A stretch of DNA of 64,000 nt from Clytia hemisphaerica. Its lineage: Eukaryota > Cnidaria > Hydrozoa > Leptothecata > Clytiidae. The stretch's first letter is position 1. Every line of letters starts with the position of its first letter. The stretch is taken from the NCBI GenBank assembly GCA_902728285.1, contig CACVBU010000198.1, positions 62,001 to 126,000 on the forward strand, read 5' to 3'. The notes below the pieces were generated by a model, which did not search any database, was not told the DNA's origin, and was given only the letters and a program-made list of their open reading frames with translations. This document shows, piece by piece, positions 1-10,993 of this stretch. The position numbers and the translations under genes were made by a program.

Positions 1-235
1 TTCTGGTATATTTTCATTATAAATATTGGAAGAATTTTACACGAATCCGCCTTGTTCCTTTCTTTTATTGTTCTTTTGCTTTTGAGTAAAATTCGATTTC
101 TCGATTTTCACGTTTAATGATGATGTTCAAAGTGATGTCATCTCTAGAACAGATCTCTGTATTATTTTCATCTCTTTCTCCTTTCAGTGACTAAATGAAC
201 AAAGAAAAACCAAATAAAAAACAAGAACATAGAAA
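1..235. other. Upstream region / 5' UTR of SLC2A8-like gene
   Basis: AT-rich sequence upstream of the first ATG. A pyrimidine-rich tract ending in TTTCAG at about 181-187 could be a splice acceptor for a 5' UTR exon. No TATA box or other promoter element can be named with confidence. Confidence 0.35.
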
Positions 236-2087
236 ATGTCGCACGACGAAGATGGACTCCCTTTATTGATACACGTGCGAGAAAACAATGACAAACTCTT
301 TACCGCCTTCCTGGCGTCAGTCATCGCGTCTCTGGCTTCATTGAACTTTGGTTACGCTCTTGGCTACTCTTCACCAACGCAAAAACAAATGTCTCCAGAT
401 CCGCTGGATAAAGATCAATTCTCATGGTTCAGCGTAAATCTTTTTCGACTTAAATCAATGATAGTATTTTATCATGGCATTCACTTTTCGAATCATTATT
501 TCTGTTTAAAGCTGCAAAGGAAGGAATCATAGCATTGACATTATTCTTTCTCCTTTCAGTCAATTGTTGCACTGGGAGCCATAGTGGGAAGTTGGATTGG
601 CGCTTATATGGTGGATAAGTTAGGAAGGAAGATGTCCATCATGTTGAGCGCCTTCTTCTACGTGCCAGGCTGGTGTTTGATAGCGTATGGTAACAGTGTG
701 GGTATGTTGTATGTGGGTCGCATCATCAGTGGTATGGCTGTCGGTATATCTGCTCTTTCTGTCCCCGTAAGTAAGAACTTATCTGAACTTTTCTTAATTT
801 TCAAATATCATCTCACAAACTGAAAGATCTCATACATTCCCAGTACTAATTAAATTGCCTGATTTTACACTTTAATCTTCAATCTTTACACTTTAATTTT
901 CGGGCAGATGTACATTTCGGAGATTGCATCATCACGATACAGGGGTGGATTGAGTTGCATCAACCAGTTGTTCATCACATTTGGTGACGTGGTGGTGTAC
1001 TCCATCGGTGCCATCCACGCAGTAAAGTGGCAATGGTTGGCTATCATCCCCGTCATCATTGCAACCATAGCTATTCTACTCATGTCCTTCATGCCAGAAA
1101 CACCTGTCTGGCTGCTTGCCAATCATAAGAAAGGTGAAGCACTTCGAACGCTGGTCTGGTTGAGAGGTTCTTCTTACGATTGTGCATCTGAATTGAACGA
1201 TCTTCAACTCAACCTTGGTAAGAAATTCCTTCTTCATCCTTACCAATGTCTTTTCGTCAATCAATAAGAATAATATTGAAAGCATAGCCATGTGACATTT
1301 TCGCCTTCCAAGACGTTGAAAATAAGTCCAAAACTCATCTATTCATTCTCTTCTCGTTGTAGAAACACAAGAAAAAATATCGTTGAGAGCATTTTTTAGT
1401 CCAGTTTTGTATCGACCCTTGATCATTGGATGTATGATGATGGTTTTCCAGCAGATGGTTGGTATCAATGCCATTCTCTTCTTCTGTGATAAAGTCTTCA
1501 CTCAAGCCGGTATCTCCTGGGATGAATATGCATCCATTGCTGCTATCTGTGTCCTTTTCGCCTTCACCGTCGTCTCCTGCTTGACAGTGGATCGTCTTGG
1601 AAGACGTATACTTCTGTTGATTGGTAGTGTCGTTATGTTCGTTTGTATGTTTTTGTTGGGTGTGTATTATGACTTGGCCGATATCTCTGGCAATTCCCCT
1701 GGCAATTCCCTCAGAATCTTTGGTCATAAATCTCACACCATCCCTGTATCGCACATTTCGTGGTTGGCCTTACTGTCTGTTTTCCTGTATCTTGCATTGT
1801 TTGCCATCGGTTGGGGCCCGTTACCATGGGTACTGATGGGTGAATTGTTTCCACCACGTGCTCGTAGTCAAGCAAGCAGTATGGTAACCATGGTGAACCT
1901 CATTTTCACTTTTATCGTTGGAAAAACTTTTGCTTCTTTCACTGATGTATTTAAACCACAAGGCACCTTTTGGTTTTATTCAGGATTCTGTATTTTAAGC
2001 TTCCTGTACACCATGTTTTTCGTACCAGAAACGAAAGGCAAAACTTTGATGGAAATCGAACGTATATTTGCCACATCAACACAATAG
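236..2087 (+). CDS. SLC2A8: SLC2A8/GLUT8-like facilitative sugar transporter (MFS), 4 exons
   Basis: Coding exons are 236-433, 560-766, 908-1217 and 1363-2087. All introns are GT-AG, phases are consistent, and they give 479 codons, against 477 in human GLUT8. The protein is a 12-helix facilitative hexose transporter. Diagnostic motifs are DKLGRK after TM2, MYISEIA and PETP in the first half, FQQMVGINA in TM7 (the sugar-contacting Gln pair), DRLGRR in the TM8-9 loop, GWGPLPW in TM10, and PETKGKTL near the C-terminus. The N-terminus has DGLPLL, an acidic dileucine signal of the [DE]XXXL[LI] type. In GLUT8 this signal sends the protein to late endosomes and lysosomes rather than the plasma membrane, so an endomembrane location is inferred here. 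Related insect trehalose transporters are the main alternative, but the dileucine signal and length favour class III GLUT8. The gene is followed by a repeat-rich spacer and then the ALDH8A1-like gene on the same strand. Confidence 0.9.
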
Positions 2088-4605
2088 CGAGTTAACGGTT
2101 AAGATGTATGTAAAATGTGGTAGGCTATTGCAAAGTTCCACACTAGCCTATTACATTTTCTTTCTTGATTAAACCAGTAAACTTGACATCGATAGTAGAT
2201 TGATAGATTTGTATTTTTTAGTACTCAATACATTCATTTTTTTATAACGCGAGTAAATCAAATTTTCACTTTTCCACATACGGTGATTTTTCTGTCTTAA
2301 TGCAATCGTTAAAATAGCTATTTTGAAGTTGTCGCACTAATGGTGCGATCATGAAGGTAATAAGAATAGATGGAGAGTCGATGCCTTTCGTTCTATTCTG
2401 ACTTATCAGCGGAAGCAAAAAGCTGTTTGGTTGCTTTGAGATACACTTTTTTATAAGAACATCCGAAATTTTTGAAGCCTTCGGATGTCTTTATTTTCGC
2501 CTTTTTTTGTCCATTTTTTAAGAAATCGGGTGTTATTAGGCTTGGGGACACAAGAAGTTTTTCATCGCGTTGGTGCAATACAACGTGCTCCATCCCACCA
2601 ACACAAGAAAAAAAGTGCGTGTCTCATGGTTTCTTTTTTGGACCTACCTCCGGGTACCCCGGTGGAGGTTCTATAAATTAACCCATGTCCGTCCGTTCGT
2701 TCGTCCGTCCGTCCGTTTGTTACCAGCTTTTCTCAGGATTGGCTCATTAGTTATTTCTGATTTTTTGCACAATGATGCAAAATGGCAATGCCCAGAACGT
2801 GACGGAGCCCGATTTTTGAGAAAAAATTTATTTGGGCAAATTTGGGCCAAAAACTACCTAAAAATAGGGTTTTTTGGACTTTGTGCAAAATCCTGTCATT
2901 ACTTTTTTCAGATTTTTTGTACAAAGATGGAGGGCAAGATTCTCTAAAGAATGGCTGAAGTGGTTTTTCCCGGAAAATTCTTATTCGCCTTAAAAAACGG
3001 ATTTTCAGTATTTTGGGGAAATTCCCTTTAACCAAATAAGAAAATATAGCTTTTCTCAATGTTGACTCATTATTTTTTTCTGATTTTTTGCACAATGATG
3101 CAAAATGGCAATGCCTAAAATGTGTCGGAGCCCGATTTTCGAAAAATAATATATTTAGGCAAATTTGGGCCAAAAACTGCCTAAAAATAGGGTTTTTTGG
3201 ACTTTGTGCAAAATCCTGTCATTACTTTTTTCTACAAAGATGGAGGGCAAGATTTTATAAAGAATGGCTGAAGTGGTTTTTCCTGGAAAATTCTTATTCG
3301 CCTTAAAAGACGGATTTTCGTATTTTTGGGAAATTCCCTTTAACCAAATAAGAAAATATAGCTTTTCTCAATGTTGACTCATAATTTTTTTCTGATTTTT
3401 TGCACAATGATGCAAAATGGCAATGCCCAAAATGTGACGGAGCCAGATTTTTAAGGAAAATTTTTTTGGGCAAATTTGGGCCAAAAACAGCTTAAAAGGT
3501 TTTTTGGGCCTGAATGGTTAAAGTGATTTTCGTATTTGGGGAAACTCCTTTTTACCATTTTACATTATTCAACACACAAGCTTTATTTTTCCATTCTGAA
3601 TTTTTGTACAATTATTGTCACTTTTTTCTTATTTTCATCTGATGTTAATCATTAGGTAGGTCCATTCAGCATGTTGCTTGTTTTGTTTCAAGGGACTAAA
3701 GTGAGAGAAGCACAAAATGCTATTAAAAGAAAAATGGGGCGGAGACACGAGAAAGCGTTTCAGTTTGGTGGGATGGAGCATGTTGCATTACACCAACGCG
3801 AAGAAAACTTCTCGTGTCCCCAAGCCTTTAGCTTCCACAAAGCCTTCAAATAACCTTAAACTTGTTCGTAATATTTTGGCCATCAAAGCCTCATGTTGTT
3901 ATATAGTTTGTTCTTATAAAAAAACGTGTAAGATAATTAATTTTGCGTGTACTCTTGGGACGGTTTAAGATGATAGAATCTGATGAAAAGCCATGTATCG
4001 ATCATTTCGTCAGAGTATGAAAACCGTTGGCCAGTTAGACGTGAAGATTTTAAGATAAGAAAATTTCAATGATAATGTGATGCGACTCTCAATGTTCACA
4101 AAATGCCAGCCCAAAAGTATATCCTTATGCAATTACTTTATTATTTTAGCCTTACAAAATGGATAACAAAGAACGTGGATATTGATATTTTGAGGAGGGC
4201 GTAGAGTGTTCTAATTGTGTCAAGATATTTTTTATTCTAATGAACTATATAGATTAGATAAATAAGTTACTGTTTTTGTAAATTATTCGATATCTTTGAA
4301 TTTTTCATTTGTTACACGTTTTGTTATGAGAGAATTTCGAAAAATTATATTTTGATAGATTAGTATAAAATGGATTACGAATTATGATAATTATTATTTT
4401 CAGAGAATTAAATTATTGGATATGTCGCTTGTAAAGTCAATTGTTATCACCAGTTGTTTTTAGTGGTCTGTAGGTTTTAAAAGCTTTTATGCTTTGTGAC
4501 GAAGCTCAGACAGGGGACGCTCTTGTGAGGGTGAACTTTATCTCGAAGCTTCGTCAACAAATGCAACACTGTCGCTAACCGTAATATGTGTTTCGTTTCA
4601 GCAAA
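2088..4605. other. Spacer between SLC2A8-like and ALDH8A1-like genes, repeat-filled
   Basis: No coding exon is seen. It holds an inverted pair of about 65 bp (about 2538-2600 and 3757-3820, sharing the GGTGGGATGGAGCA core). Between these arms sits a repeated element (2639-3664, separate entry), so one element appears nested in an older foldback. The acceptor TTTCAG at 4596-4601 just before the ATG of the next gene suggests that its 5' UTR begins in an upstream exon somewhere in this spacer. Confidence 0.5.
2639..3664. mobile_element. Non-autonomous element, GGACCTACCT family, copy 1
   Basis: Bounded by inverted TGGACCTACCT at 2639 and AGGTAGGTCCA ending at 3664. Near the left end is a TCCG/TTCG microsatellite-like stretch. 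The inside is about three imperfect tandem units of roughly 315 bp that share the phrase GATGCAAAATGGCAATGCC (at about 2774, 3097 and 3409). No coding capacity. A second copy lies in an ALDH intron at 6989-8091. The two copies also share about 18 bp of right flank (TTCAGCATGTTGCTTGTT), so the true right end may lie slightly further out. Confidence 0.6.
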
Positions 4606-7600
4606 ATGATAAAAGTAGAAAATTTCATTGGTGGAAAGTTCACACCATGTTCAAAACACATCGATAGTTTCAATCCGTCAAATGGGCAAGTACACGCCTG
4701 CATCCCTGACAGCTCGTCTGATGACGTTGAACAGGCTGTAGAAGCAGCTCAAAAAGCTCTGCCTGGGTATGTTTCCATAGCTAACTCAAACATATTCAAA
4801 CAACAACAAGTTTACAAAAGCTCTTTCTTGATGGTGTTATATATCAAATTTGAATATGATTAAATATTATACATTAAATATTTTCATGGCTGTTGGTTTC
4901 TTTTTAGATGGAGTGGTTTATCGACACGTGAACGATCTAAAGTCATGATGAAAATTGCGGACCTAGTGGAACAACGCCTGGATGAATTTGCAGTAGCGGA
5001 GTCCACTGACCAAGGGAAGCCAGTGTGGTTGGCAAAAGCTGTCGATATTCCTCGAACAATTCTCAATTTCCGATTCTTCGCCACCGCCATTCTTCATCAA
5101 ATGAATGAGTATGTAAAGCATTGTTATTTTTTGTAACTTTTATTTGTCGAACTTTTTGACACCGCGTGATTGCAAGTTAGGATAACCTACTACAATATTC
5201 TATAGTTTGAGGTATTAAAAAAAAACTTGACAAAATAAAAGTCTGACCCAAGCCTTAACAATTTTTACGATTTTGACTGTTCACAGTATTTCTTGATGAT
5301 TTTTGCAGGTCGACTGAACAATCAGAGTTTGGGGCGGTGAATTACACAGTGCGTTGTGCTGCAGGTATAGCAGGTCTCATCACACCATGGAACCTTCCCT
5401 TATATCTTTTATCCTTCAAGGTGGCGCCTGCGATTGGTGCTGGATGTTGTGTGGTGGTGAAACCAAGTGAAATGACCTCAGTGACTGCTTGGATGCTCTG
5501 TCAGGTCTTCCAAGAAGCTGGTAAAGAACGCTTTGCTCTTTTTTAATAATAACCATTTCCTTGAAAAACTAAGTTCGAGTATATCTACTTGATCTTTACT
5601 TCCTTGACACTCGATTATTTATCCACCAGACTAAACATTAGCATTAATTGATCGTCTCAATCGTAATAATTCACGAAGAAATTGAAAGAAAATGTCCGAA
5701 GATTTCCCTAACCACTGCACGATGACATACTTTTTATATGTCAACAGGTTTACCAGAAGGTGTAGTGAACATGGTGTTTGGAACTGGAAAGAACGCAGGA
5801 GCCGCAATCGTTCAACATCCGAAGATTAACCTACTCTCCTTCACTGGCTCCACTGCTGTCGGCAAATACATTCAAGAGAAAAGTGCTCAACACATGAAAA
5901 AGCTCTCATTAGAGGTAAAATACATGGCCTCTTAAATGTATACTTAGTTGTGAAAAGACTACTATGGAGATATTCTGAGCCGCAGGTCCTCTTTAATCGT
6001 AAACCTGTGAAGTTTTGTATAGTTTTGGATATCAAATAATTTGAACGATAAATACTCAAGTTAAAATTCTTTTTTATCAGCTTGGTGGGAAGAACGCGGG
6101 AGTCATTTTCGCCGACGCCAACTTGGATAAATGTATCCCAACTTCAGTAAGGTAAATTGACTGTAAATTGAAACATTGTCTTCGCTAGAAGAAGGTTCAT
6201 GATTACAAGCATTCGGGGTTGTTCATTCCCTCGTTGCATTTCAAAATCCTTCCTGTGCAAGCAGGCTTTGCAAGGCCTGAAAGTGGCTTTGGAAAGAACC
6301 ATCCCGCCCAAAAAAATACATACGGCTCTTTAATCTTAAAATCTAAATCTAAAAATTTTATTTACAAGCAACAGGAGGGACATCATTTTCGTGCTCTTTC
6401 CAAGTTGTTTCAACCCTCCTGCTCTGGAAACATAAATTGTTCTTCGAAAAAGAACCCTTGGAAAAAATTCTTTTCATGTCTTGAAGTGAGGGTGGACGAA
6501 CTAAAATCAGTTGTTCAACCCCTGGAAATTCAAGAATTACTTTTTACCCCCTGGAAAATGAAAAACACTTCTTTAGACCCCCTGGAAGTTCTTCTCGGAC
6601 TACCCCCTGGAAATGTTCGTCCACTCCCTGTCTGGTCATATAATGGAATGGCCCATTATGTACGTTTGATCTAGGTGCCTTTCTTAATCTTGGGTGTTTT
6701 TTTCTTTTATTTCTATTTTGCTCAGTCTTGCTACCCGTTGGCACCTCCATTCACAGTATGTTCAGTTTTCTTCTAAAGTCACTCCCTCCTTCATTTAGGT
6801 CGGCTTTCGCGAACCAAGGAGAGATTTGTTTGTGCACAAGTCGCTTGTTTGTTCATCAAGATATTTTTGACGAGTTCTGCAAACGTTACGTTGAAACTGT
6901 CCGGTGAGTAGATTGGTTCAAAGCAATTTGTTCGTTGTAATAATCTATTCCTGTGGGATTGAAGGAAAGTTTCTCAATGAATGCTTTTTGGACCTACCTA
7001 AGGTAGTCCTTTAAATTAACCCTTGTCCGTTCGTTCGTCCGTTCGTCCGTTCGTTCGTCTGTTGCCAGCTTTTCTCGGGATCGGCTCATTAGTTTTTTCT
7101 AATTTTTTGCACAATGATGCAAAATGGCAATGCCCAAAATGTGACGGAGCCCGATTTTCGAAAAAAAGAATTTTCCGGCCGAAAATGGCGGAAATATGCC
7201 GGAAAAACTGGTTTTTCGGCATTTTCTCGAGATTTCATCATTAGTTTTTTCTGATTTTTCGCTCAAACATGCGTATTAACAATGCCCAAAACATGGCCTA
7301 GTCCGATTTTTGAGAAAAAATTTTTTCGGCCGGAAATATGCCGGAAATCGCAGTTTTCCATTGGATTTTTCCATATAATTGGTTGTTTTTTCATTCAAAA
7401 AGATTATTAATAACAATGCCCACCATCAAGCATGTTTCAATTTTCAATAAAATAGATTTTTGAAGCCGGAACTTTCTAAAAATCGCCGGAACAGCCGATT
7501 TTCGCCGGAAAAACGGTATTTCTTGAATTTCTTGAGCTGTACTTCATATTTTTTCATGAAATTTTGCACACTGATGCAAAACGTCAATACCTAAATTGTG

Positions 7601-10600
7601 ACGGAGCCCGATTTTCGAAAAACATTTTTTTCCGGCCGAAAATGCCGGAAATATGCCGGAAAAACCAGTTTTTTGACTTTTTCTCGAATTTTCATTTTCA
7701 GTTTTTTCTGATTTTTTGCAGAAAGATGCGTATTCGCAATGCTCAAAAAATGGCCGAGTTCGATTTTTGAGAAAAAAAATTTCCGGTTGCCGGAAATCGC
7801 CGTTTTTGCAGATTTTCATTGGATTTTTTCCTTGTATTTCTATGTTCTTCACACAAAAATATTATTGATAACAATGCTCACCATCAAGCATGATTCAATT
7901 GTCAATAAAACTGATTTTTGCGACCAGAACTTCCTATTTATTTTTTCCCTACAACCCTTCTCTCTCCCCCCATCAACAATCAATGATGAATTTATTGTGT
8001 TGTGTATTTTGCTAAATGCTATATTTTCTGACAGATTTTTTTCATTTTTCTTTTCGCATTGCTAACTAACTTTCATCATCAGGTAGGTCCATTCAGCATG
8101 TTGCTTGTTATCCATAGATCTACACTGAAAGTTGGACCGCCCAAAGACAATTCTTCCAAAATTGGTGCTCTGGTCAGCAAGGAACACATGGAAAAGGTCA
8201 ATTGTTTTTCATTTTGACAATGTTCTTCTATAAAGAATACTAATACTAAACACTATAACTAGGTAACCTAGGAGACTCATTTTCATTCAGTTTCATTCAA
8301 TTCATCAGTTGAGCTGATATTTTGAATATTTCAGGTGAAATCATACATCAAGCTAGCTGTCAAAGAAGGGGGCACCATATTGTGCGGTGAAACGGTCGAC
8401 CCACCTCTCCAATTGCCAGAGGAAAATTCTCAGGTTTAGTTAGTGTTTCTTTTCCTTTTTATTGCTTCAAGTTATAAGTTCTTTCTTCAACTAACCGAAG
8501 TCTTGGCGAATGGAAATGTCTACGGCACTGAGTAAGTTTTGTAATTATGACGGTATCGGGCTCACTGGTATGTTTCAAAATGTATGTTAAGTTTTCAAGT
8601 CGATTTGCTAAGTCAAGTCTAAATATTATGATGTAATAAAACCCAATCACCAAATAGTGCTCGAGTGTTAATACGATATCAATTTACTTAAAACTCTTTC
8701 TCAGGGATATTACTGCCAACCAACCGTTATTGTCGGGTTGAAAGATGACGCTCGCTGCATGCAAGAAGAAATATTCGGTAAGCCATCAAACTTCAACACA
8801 ACCAACTCAACTTTATTTGTTCTTTGTGCTTAACAATTTTGCAGGAAACCTTCTTTCTTACCGTTGCAGGTCCAGTGGTTTGCATCGCACCTTTCACAGG
8901 GGAAGATGATGTGATCAAACGTGCCAACGATGTTCCTTATGGTCTCTCTGCTACACTCTGGACTCAAGACGTCTCAAGACTCCATCGACTCGCCCGTCAA
9001 TTTGAAGTACTTTTGTTTATCTTTCGTCGTGAAGTGCGATAAATCCCCATAGTTTTGAAGTGAATACAGTCGCTCTCACGTTGTCCCAATGTTATCCCAA
9101 TTCACTGTCTCTGTCCAGTCAGTAGACAAGAATTCACTTCCAGCTCTACCAAATAGCAATTAAGTCCTCGGGTTCCACATGGACCCGTAGCTCAATACTA
9201 GAGCAAATGCTCGCGAATGGCATGGTTGTGAGTTCGAGTCTCGTCGGATTCGTTGGTTTTCCAACGGTTCTGGTGGCTGGTCAGAAGACAACACGAGAGC
9301 GACTGTATTCACTTCATTGTAATGCATAAGGACAAAATTCACCATAGTTCTGAAATGATTTAATAATTGTAGTTTCAGTCAAATCGATAGTTAGTCCCAA
9401 CCACATTAAGCTCTAAAGTCTGTCCAGATATAATTGGCAGTGGAAACAAGAATGCCTGTAACTTTTGATAGTCAAATATAATTTTGGAAATTTTTTTTGC
9501 TTCTTTTAGAGAATCAAAAGCGCTATATTTGAACGGATTTTTGGTTGAAAAAATTCGCGATTTTTATCGGTTAAATTTGCGATTGCAAAAATTGAGCTTT
9601 TTTTCTATCTATCCTATAACGTTCATTTTTACACCAGTGGTAGTTCAACCTTTGGTTAAGAAGTTTGTTAAATTTCAAGGTAAACAGAAAAGTCCTTCGG
9701 AAGATATGGGACCCGAAATACCCCTTGGTAGCACTTTTCTGTGAAATATCAAATCTCCAACTTATTACTAAAAACGGGGGTTATGTTATCTTTTTTGAAC
9801 AGTCCAATTAAAAGTTGGAAAATGTTAAGTGTTGGTGCATTGGTATTATTGGTATCATTGATTATTTCGAAATAAAGTGAAATCACGGTATAATTGTTTT
9901 TATTGAAAAGATAAGCATGAATTTATATTGCCTTTGTTATTTTCTAATTCCCAAAACACTAAACACAGTTTGGCTATGAGGTCATTAAAGAGATCGTAAA
10001 ATGTGTTATGATCGAAAAACTGTTTTATAAATCATATCACTACCCCCGTTTTTAGTAATAAGTTGGAGATTTGATATTTCACAGAAAAGTGCTACCAAGG
10101 GGTATTTCGGGTCCCATATCTTCTGAGAGACTTTTTTGTTTGCCTTGAAATTTAACAAACTTCTTAACCTAAGGTTGAACTACCACTGGTGTAAAAATAA
10201 AAGTTATAGCATAAGTAGAAAAAAAGCTCAATTTTTACAATCGCAAATTTAACCGATAAAAATCGCGAATTTTTCAACCAAAAATACATTCAAATAAAGC
10301 ACTTTTGATTCTCTGAAACAAGCAAAAAAAAATTTCCATGATTATATTTGACTATCAAAAGTTACAGGCATTCTTGTTTCCACTGCCAATTATATTTGGA
10401 CAGACTTTAGGTATCCTTTTATGAATGCGTTCTTCTTTCTCTTTCTTGTAGGCAGGGACGATTTGGTGCAATTGCTGGTTGGTACGCGATCTTCGAATGC
10501 CATTCGGTGGCATGAAAATGTCGGGCGTCGGGAGAGAATGCCAAAAAGAATCTATCGAGTTCTACTCAGAAGTCAAAACCATCTGTGTGCAATACGCCTC

Positions 10601-10604
10601 TTAA
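4606..10604 (+). CDS. ALDH8A1: ALDH8A1-like 2-aminomuconic semialdehyde dehydrogenase, 11 coding exons
   Basis: Coding exons: 4606-4766, 4908-5108, 5309-5520, 5748-5914, 6081-6151, 6799-6903, 8118-8196, 8335-8433, 8705-8777, 8870-9006, 10452-10604. All have GT-AG borders and consistent phases and give 485 aa (human ALDH8A1 has 487). The NAD-dependent aldehyde dehydrogenase fold is clear: ITPWNLPLYLL and KPSEMTSVTAW in the cofactor domain, FTGST at the nucleotide loop, the general-base Glu in SLELGGKN (split by the 5914/6081 intron), the catalytic Cys in NQGEICLC (exon 6), EEIFGPVV, and PFGGMKMSGVGRE near the end. ALDH8A1 oxidises 2-aminomuconate semialdehyde in the kynurenine branch of tryptophan breakdown and was earlier described as a retinal dehydrogenase. 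A cytosolic location is expected. The last intron (9007-10451) carries two transposons and the 6904-8117 intron a third. A possible poly(A) signal, AATAAA, is at about 10890, only about 100 bp before the ITFG2 start. Confidence 0.93.
6152..6798 (+). other. ALDH8A1 intron with CCCTGGAA repeats
   Basis: The intron contains a degenerate run of CCCCTGGAA-type motifs between about 6408 and 6620. An open frame of 151 codons crosses it (6219-6674) but resembles no family and is bounded by real ALDH exons, so I treat it as intronic. Confidence 0.5.
6989..8091. mobile_element. Non-autonomous element, GGACCTACCT family, copy 2 (in ALDH8A1 intron)
   Basis: Same termini as the copy at 2639-3664 (TGGACCTACCT at 6989, AGGTAGGTCCA ending at 8091). 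It has a TTCG/TCCG-rich left end and repeated GATGCAAAA phrases at about 7115 and 7572. Internal units differ by added GCCGGAAA-rich tracts. It ends only about 27 bp before the acceptor of the exon at 8118, so it supplies much of that intron's 3' region. Confidence 0.6.
9067..9305. mobile_element. TA-flanked MITE carrying a tRNA-like segment
   Basis: Inverted termini CAGTCGCTCTC(A)CGTTGTC and GACAACACGAGAGCGACTG are flanked by TA on both sides (9065-9066 and 9306-9307), as expected for a Tc1/mariner-type MITE of 239 bp. Its interior (about 9180-9258) looks like the 5' half and T arm of a tRNA: GTAGCTCAATACTAGAGC resembles a D arm, and GAGTTCGAGTCTC a T arm. It lies in the last ALDH8A1 intron. 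Confidence 0.65.
9416..10407. mobile_element. Foldback (snap-back) element, 365-bp arms, TA target duplication
   Basis: The arms 9416-9780 and 10043-10407 are near-perfect reverse complements of equal length, around a 262-bp centre. The ends read AAGTCTGTCC...GGACAGACTT and are flanked by TA (9414-9415 and 10408-10409). No transposase is encoded; the open frames seen in it are just the arm sequence. It sits in the last ALDH8A1 intron in the transcribed region, so the pre-mRNA would contain a long RNA hairpin. Confidence 0.8.
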
Positions 10605-10993
10605 AGTATCCACCTGCCACTGAAATTTCTTATTTGAAACAAAAGAACAGATTTTTAAATTTTTTAGATAGATTTGTTATAATTCAAATATTTTTTATAA
10701 AGCTTTTTTAGTTGTTTTCCTTATTTTTTTAAGCTCCAAGCGCTTTTCTTTTTATGCAATTTATTTATGTAGATTGATATGATGAAAAATGTGTGATTGT
10801 TGATTTATTTGGTCCTGCAATGAATTGTGTATAAGTGTTGTTGTTATAGTCAAAAAAAAAAGAAACGCGTCCTGTGTTATGGTTGGAATAATAAATCTTC
10901 TGTTTGATACCAAATGTAAGAAAGGACATGTAATCTACGTTTGTTTTTGCAGGTTAAATAATAAATGTGAGCAGAAAGATAATTGTGAGAGGA
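10605..10993 (+). other. Short spacer between ALDH8A1-like and ITFG2-like genes
   Basis: 389 bp with no coding exon. It contains a poly-A run near 10852 and AATAAA at about 10890. TTTTTGCAG at about 10945-10953 may be the acceptor of the ITFG2 5' UTR. The two genes are head-to-tail and very close. Confidence 0.5.

Noticed and set aside
6219-6674. 151-codon open frame
   Set aside because: Lies wholly in an ALDH8A1 intron, has no recognisable domain, and is made of repeated CCCTGGAA words.
9484-9744. 86-codon open frame in an ALDH8A1 intron
   Set aside because: It is the arm of a foldback transposon and the other arm does not keep it open.
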